The position numbers and the translations under genes are program-made. A DNA stretch of 64,000 nt from assembly GCF_006265225.1 (NCBI RefSeq), contig NZ_VDCS01000005.1:62001-126000 (forward strand). Direction: 5' to 3'. How positions within the stretch are numbered: the stretch's first letter is position 1; the number at the start of each line of letters is the position of its first letter. Shown one piece after another: positions 61,497-64,000 of the stretch. This DNA comes from Allotamlana fucoidanivorans (lineage in GTDB: Bacteria > Bacteroidota > Bacteroidia > Flavobacteriales > Flavobacteriaceae). The notes under the pieces are model-generated. The model saw nothing but the letters and a program-made list of their open reading frames with translations. It searched no databases and was not told the origin of the DNA.

Positions 61497-62561
61497 ATGA
61501 CGACCAAATTAGTACATTCTTTTATCTTATCATTCGTTTTCTTGACGAGTAACTCTCAAGATATTCCCCTTTATATTGGCACTTATACCTCAGGAAACAG
61601 CGAAGGCATCTATAAAATGACGTTTAACACAAAAACAGGAGTACTTCATGATTTACAATTGGCCGTTAAAGCAGAAAACCCCTCTTTTCTGGCATTTTCC
61701 CCTAAAAAAAATTATTTATATGCTGTGGGTGAAGGACAAACCAGTGCGGTTATGGCGTTTAAAATGAAACCCGACGGATATTTACAACATATAAACACGG
61801 AAAATAGTGAAGGAAAAGGGCCTTGCCATATTTCTATCAACCAAGAGGGAAATTTAGCAGTTGTATCAAACTATGGTGGCGGTACGGTATCATTCTTACC
61901 CATAAATACCAACGGTGCTCTTAGTGAAGCCTCGCAAGTATTCAATCATAATACTGAAACAGAAAAGGCTCATGCTCATTCGGCAAAATTTTTTAAGAAC
62001 GATATCTATGTTGCCGATTTAGGAAGAAATGCCCTGTATCAATACCAGTTAAAAGACACAAAGTATCAGCTTAAATCAGATAGTCTTATTGAAACCACAG
62101 GAAATCCTGGCCCACGTCATTTTGAAATAACAAAAGACGGTCAATTTATTTATATTATAAATGAGTATGGCGGCTCTATTACTTCCATAAAAAAAATAGG
62201 GAACGGATTTAAAATGATTGATTATGATAGTACCCTTGACCCTGATTTTAAAGGTAAAAACAAATGTGCCGACATTCACTTATCACATGACGAACGCTTT
62301 TTATATGGTTCAAACCGTGGCGAAAACACCATAGCTGTGTTTAAAAGAGACACAAAAACGGGGGAAATAGACAAGATTCAAAGTATTTCAGTTCATGGTG
62401 ACTGGCCTAGAAATTTCACCCTAGACCCTACAGGAAACTTCCTTTTAGTCGCTAATAAGTTAAGTGAAAATATTGCTGTGTATTCCATTGACAAAAACAG
62501 CGGGCAACTTACTTTTTTACATGATGTTAAAGTACCTACACCTGTTTGCCTATTATTTTAA
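61497..62561 (+). CDS. Lactonase-family seven-bladed beta-propeller, exported
   Basis: A 354-residue protein with a short signal (FILSFVFLTSNSQ) and the lactonase propeller: LYIGTYTSGNSEGIYKMTFN at the start, GPCHISINQEGNLAVVSNYGGGTVSFLPI, NPGPRHFEITKDGQFIYIINEY, and GDWPRNFTLDPTGNFLLVANK. The same fold serves 6-phosphogluconolactonase, but an exported copy is unlikely to act in the pentose phosphate pathway. It lies 95 bases before rpsP. Confidence 0.85.
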   Translation: MTTKLVHSFILSFVFLTSNSQDIPLYIGTYTSGNSEGIYKMTFNTKTGVLHDLQLAVKAENPSFLAFSPKKNYLYAVGEGQTSAVMAFKMKPDGYLQHINTENSEGKGPCHISINQEGNLAVVSNYGGGTVSFLPINTNGALSEASQVFNHNTETEKAHAHSAKFFKNDIYVADLGRNALYQYQLKDTKYQLKSDSLIETTGNPGPRHFEITKDGQFIYIINEYGGSITSIKKIGNGFKMIDYDSTLDPDFKGKNKCADIHLSHDERFLYGSNRGENTIAVFKRDTKTGEIDKIQSISVHGDWPRNFTLDPTGNFLLVANKLSENIAVYSIDKNSGQLTFLHDVKVPTPVCLLF

Positions 62562-62580
62562 ATTCACCATCAATAAAAGC

Positions 62581-62609
62581 TTGATAATTAAAAAAATATA
62601 GTATCTTTG
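62581..62609 (+). promoter_or_regulatory. Bacteroidota-type promoter of rpsP
   Basis: TTG (62581-62583), an 18-base spacer, then TATCTTTG (62602-62609), which fits TANNTTTG. It is 47 bases before the rpsP ATG. Confidence 0.75.
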
Positions 62610-62656
62610 CGCCCTCATTAATAACCGAGGTCGAGAACCTCAAATAATTAATTATT

Positions 62657-63148
62657 ATGCCTGTAAAAATTAGATTACAAAGACATGGTAAAAAAGGGAA
62701 ACCTTTTTACTGGATCGTAGCAGCTGACTCAAGAGCAAAAAGAGATGGTAAATTCTTAGAAAAATTAGGTATTTACAACCCAAACACTAACCCTGCAACC
62801 GTTGAATTGAATATTGATGGGGCTGTGCAATGGTTACAAAATGGAGCTCAACCAACAGACACTGCTAAAAACCTTTTATCTTACAAAGGAGCCTTATTGA
62901 AAAATCACCTTGTTGGTGGCGTTAAAAAAGGAGCTTTAACTGAAGAGCAAGCTGAAGAAAAATTCAATGCTTGGTTGGAAGAAAAAAATGCAAAGGTTGA
63001 AGCGAAAGCAGAAGGTTTATCAGAAGCTCAAGCAAAAGCGAAAGCTGAAGCATTGGCGGCTGAGAAAGCTGTAAACGAAGCAAGAATTGCTGCCGCTGCT
63101 CCTGTAGTAGAAGAAGAAACAGCTGAAGCAACAAACGAAGAAGAATAA
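62657..63148 (+). CDS. rpsP: 30S ribosomal protein S16
   Basis: A 163-residue protein. The first ~85 residues are S16 ([51 protein letters not shown]). The C-terminal half is a long Ala/Glu/Lys-rich extension (residues ~90-163), which is common in flavobacteria. S16 helps assemble the 30S subunit. It is followed by a hairpin and then rimM. Confidence 0.95.
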   Translation: MPVKIRLQRHGKKGKPFYWIVAADSRAKRDGKFLEKLGIYNPNTNPATVELNIDGAVQWLQNGAQPTDTAKNLLSYKGALLKNHLVGGVKKGALTEEQAEEKFNAWLEEKNAKVEAKAEGLSEAQAKAKAEALAAEKAVNEARIAAAAPVVEEETAEATNEEE

Positions 63149-63171
63149 AAAAATTATTTTTTATACTTTTA

Positions 63172-63202
63172 AACTCCGATAGCATACTATCGGAGTTTTT
63201 TA
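63172..63202 (+). terminator. Hairpin between rpsP and rimM
   Basis: AACTCCGATAG and CTATCGGAGTT (63172-63182 with 63187-63197) form an 11-bp stem with loop CATA and T6. It can act as a terminator or attenuator, 15 bases before rimM. Confidence 0.8.
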
Positions 63203-63212
63203 TTTTTATACC

Positions 63213-63737
63213 ATGAAAAAGGACGACTGTTTTTACCTAGGAAAAATTGTGAAAAAATACAGCTTTAAAGGCGAAGTATTGGTAAAACTTGATACCGATC
63301 AGCCTGAGCTTTATGAGCATTTAGATGCTATTTTTTTGGAGCTTCGAAATAATTTAGTGCCATTTTTTGTTGAACACGCTCAATTACACAAATCTGAATT
63401 ACTTCGTATAAAATTTGAGGATGTAGATTCTGAAGCTGACGCAGATGCTATTATGAAATGTGAGCTCTACCTGCCTTTAGACCTGCTTCCAAAGCTAGAA
63501 GGTAATCAGTTCTATTTTCATGAAATTATTGGTTTCAAAATCGTTGACAAAAACTTTGGAGACGTAGGAATCATTAAATCTGTTAACGATTCAACCGCCC
63601 AAGCTTTATTCGAAGTAGATAGAGATGGTATTGAAATTTTAATCCCTATGAACGATGAATTTATCTTAAAGGTAGACAGAATCAACCACCTTATTTTGGT
63701 AGACACACCTGAAGGTCTCATAAATTTATATTTATAA
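63213..63737 (+). CDS. rimM: Ribosome maturation factor RimM
   Basis: A 174-residue protein. It starts CFYLGKIVKKYSFKGEVLVKL and has the RimM C-terminal PRC-barrel part with FYFHEIIGFKIVD and ILIPMNDEFILKVD. RimM aids 16S rRNA processing and S19 incorporation in the 30S head. It follows rpsP after a hairpin; the pair is often one operon, so the hairpin is likely partial. Confidence 0.9.
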   Translation: MKKDDCFYLGKIVKKYSFKGEVLVKLDTDQPELYEHLDAIFLELRNNLVPFFVEHAQLHKSELLRIKFEDVDSEADADAIMKCELYLPLDLLPKLEGNQFYFHEIIGFKIVDKNFGDVGIIKSVNDSTAQALFEVDRDGIEILIPMNDEFILKVDRINHLILVDTPEGLINLYL

Positions 63738-63768
63738 AGAGACCTTTGTGCTTCTTAAAACGATTATT

Positions 63769-64000
63769 TTATTTCCAAGTTTGACCTTTTATGGTCATGG
63801 CCGCTTTTAAGATGTCTTTCTGACTAATTTGCCCAACCAATTTACCGTTCTCTACAATTGGAAAACGTCTGCGTTTAGATTCTAAAAACTTCTTAGCAGC
63901 ATCAAAAATATTCATATTTCCATCAATGGTTTCAACATTTGACACCATGTGCTTTTCTATAGTTTGATCTTGCATAGGCATATTGTAATAGCGGCTCTCA
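63769..64000 (-). CDS. CBS-domain protein, 5' end outside window
   Basis: Open to the window end. The visible 3' part encodes a CBS motif: FPIVENGKLVGQISQKDIL after DAAKKFLESKRRR. The frame continues upstream past the ATG at 63979-63981 (codons for E-S-R-Y-Y-N), so the true start and probably a first CBS motif lie outside. CBS domains bind adenosyl compounds and regulate partner proteins. It is convergent with rimM. Confidence 0.75.
   Translation of the reverse strand, partial: ESRYYNMPMQDQTIEKHMVSNVETIDGNMNIFDAAKKFLESKRRRFPIVENGKLVGQISQKDILKAAMTIKGQTWK

Noticed and set aside
1-64000. CRISPR array, prophage or complete insertion sequence
   Set aside because: No regular short repeats with spacers, no phage structural genes and no transposase were seen; only the 135-base MITE-like element remains.

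Overview
The window looks like a chromosomal segment of a marine-type member of the Flavobacteriaceae (Bacteroidota). The evidence is AT-rich DNA; SusC/SusD-type outer-membrane genes; lipoproteins with short Bacteroidota-style lipoboxes; a DnaE polymerase carrying an N-terminal DnaQ-like exonuclease; LytTR and TPR histidine-kinase regulators; and promoters of the Bacteroidota form TTG-N18-20-TANNTTTG. The clearest promoters precede the tRNA-Asp gene, rpsP and a PhnA-like gene. Most starts have no recognisable Shine-Dalgarno sequence, as is usual for the phylum. Names are family-level unless stated; no database search was possible. 

Layout. 1-3817: two stress-type modules, each with a membrane anti-sigma-like protein and a Spy/CpxP-like periplasmic protein. 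The second also carries its ECF sigma factor, and a YHYH protein lies between them. 4018-6850: an rRNA m5C methyltransferase, a fructosamine-kinase-like enzyme and a PhnA-like protein. 7924-12357: a tight minus-strand run with a beta-barrel protein, ruvC, hemW, a cyclase-family hydrolase and three small conserved genes. 12390-15577: a flippase-like membrane protein, a glycosyltransferase, a lipoprotein and a DUF456 protein. 15822-18774: a TPR histidine kinase, a LuxR-type response regulator and a 48-residue lipoprotein. 

19127-41197 is a GlcNAc / amino-sugar utilisation locus. It has a LacI regulator, an outer-membrane receptor, a NagX-like acetyltransferase, a NagP-like sugar importer, a LytS/LytTR two-component pair, SusC/SusD, a NagB deaminase fused to a PIG-L deacetylase-like domain, a small lipoprotein, a GH20 hexosaminidase, a GlcNAc kinase and a large VCBS/ASPIC lipoprotein. 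These fit a path of binding at the surface (SusCD), trimming in the periplasm (GH20), import (NagP), phosphorylation (NagK) and deamination to fructose-6-phosphate (NagB). No NagA deacetylase and no GH18 chitinase was found here; the PIG-L domain may fill the deacetylase step. 

41522-51928: a PLP decarboxylase, an AraC-TPR membrane regulator, two secreted lipoproteins, a short MITE-like element, and a sulfur-flavoured group (DsrE, rhodanese, CxxC membrane protein, TauE/SafE exporter). The exporter is bracketed by a duplicated tRNA-Asp flank. 52104-64000: tRNA-Asp, a DUF58 protein, ClpP, thioredoxin, an SRPBCC/ArsR pair with tandem operators, a CPVC redox protein plus a Cys-tailed MarR regulator, dnaE, a DUF2383 protein, a lactonase, rpsP, rimM and a CBS-domain protein cut by the window end. 

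The signals judged most worth following are the CPVC/MarR module with its shared promoter box, the tandem ArsR operators, the tRNA-Asp flank duplication around the TauE exporter, the NagB-PIG-L fusion with its altered active site, and the UUCG hairpin between susD and nagB.
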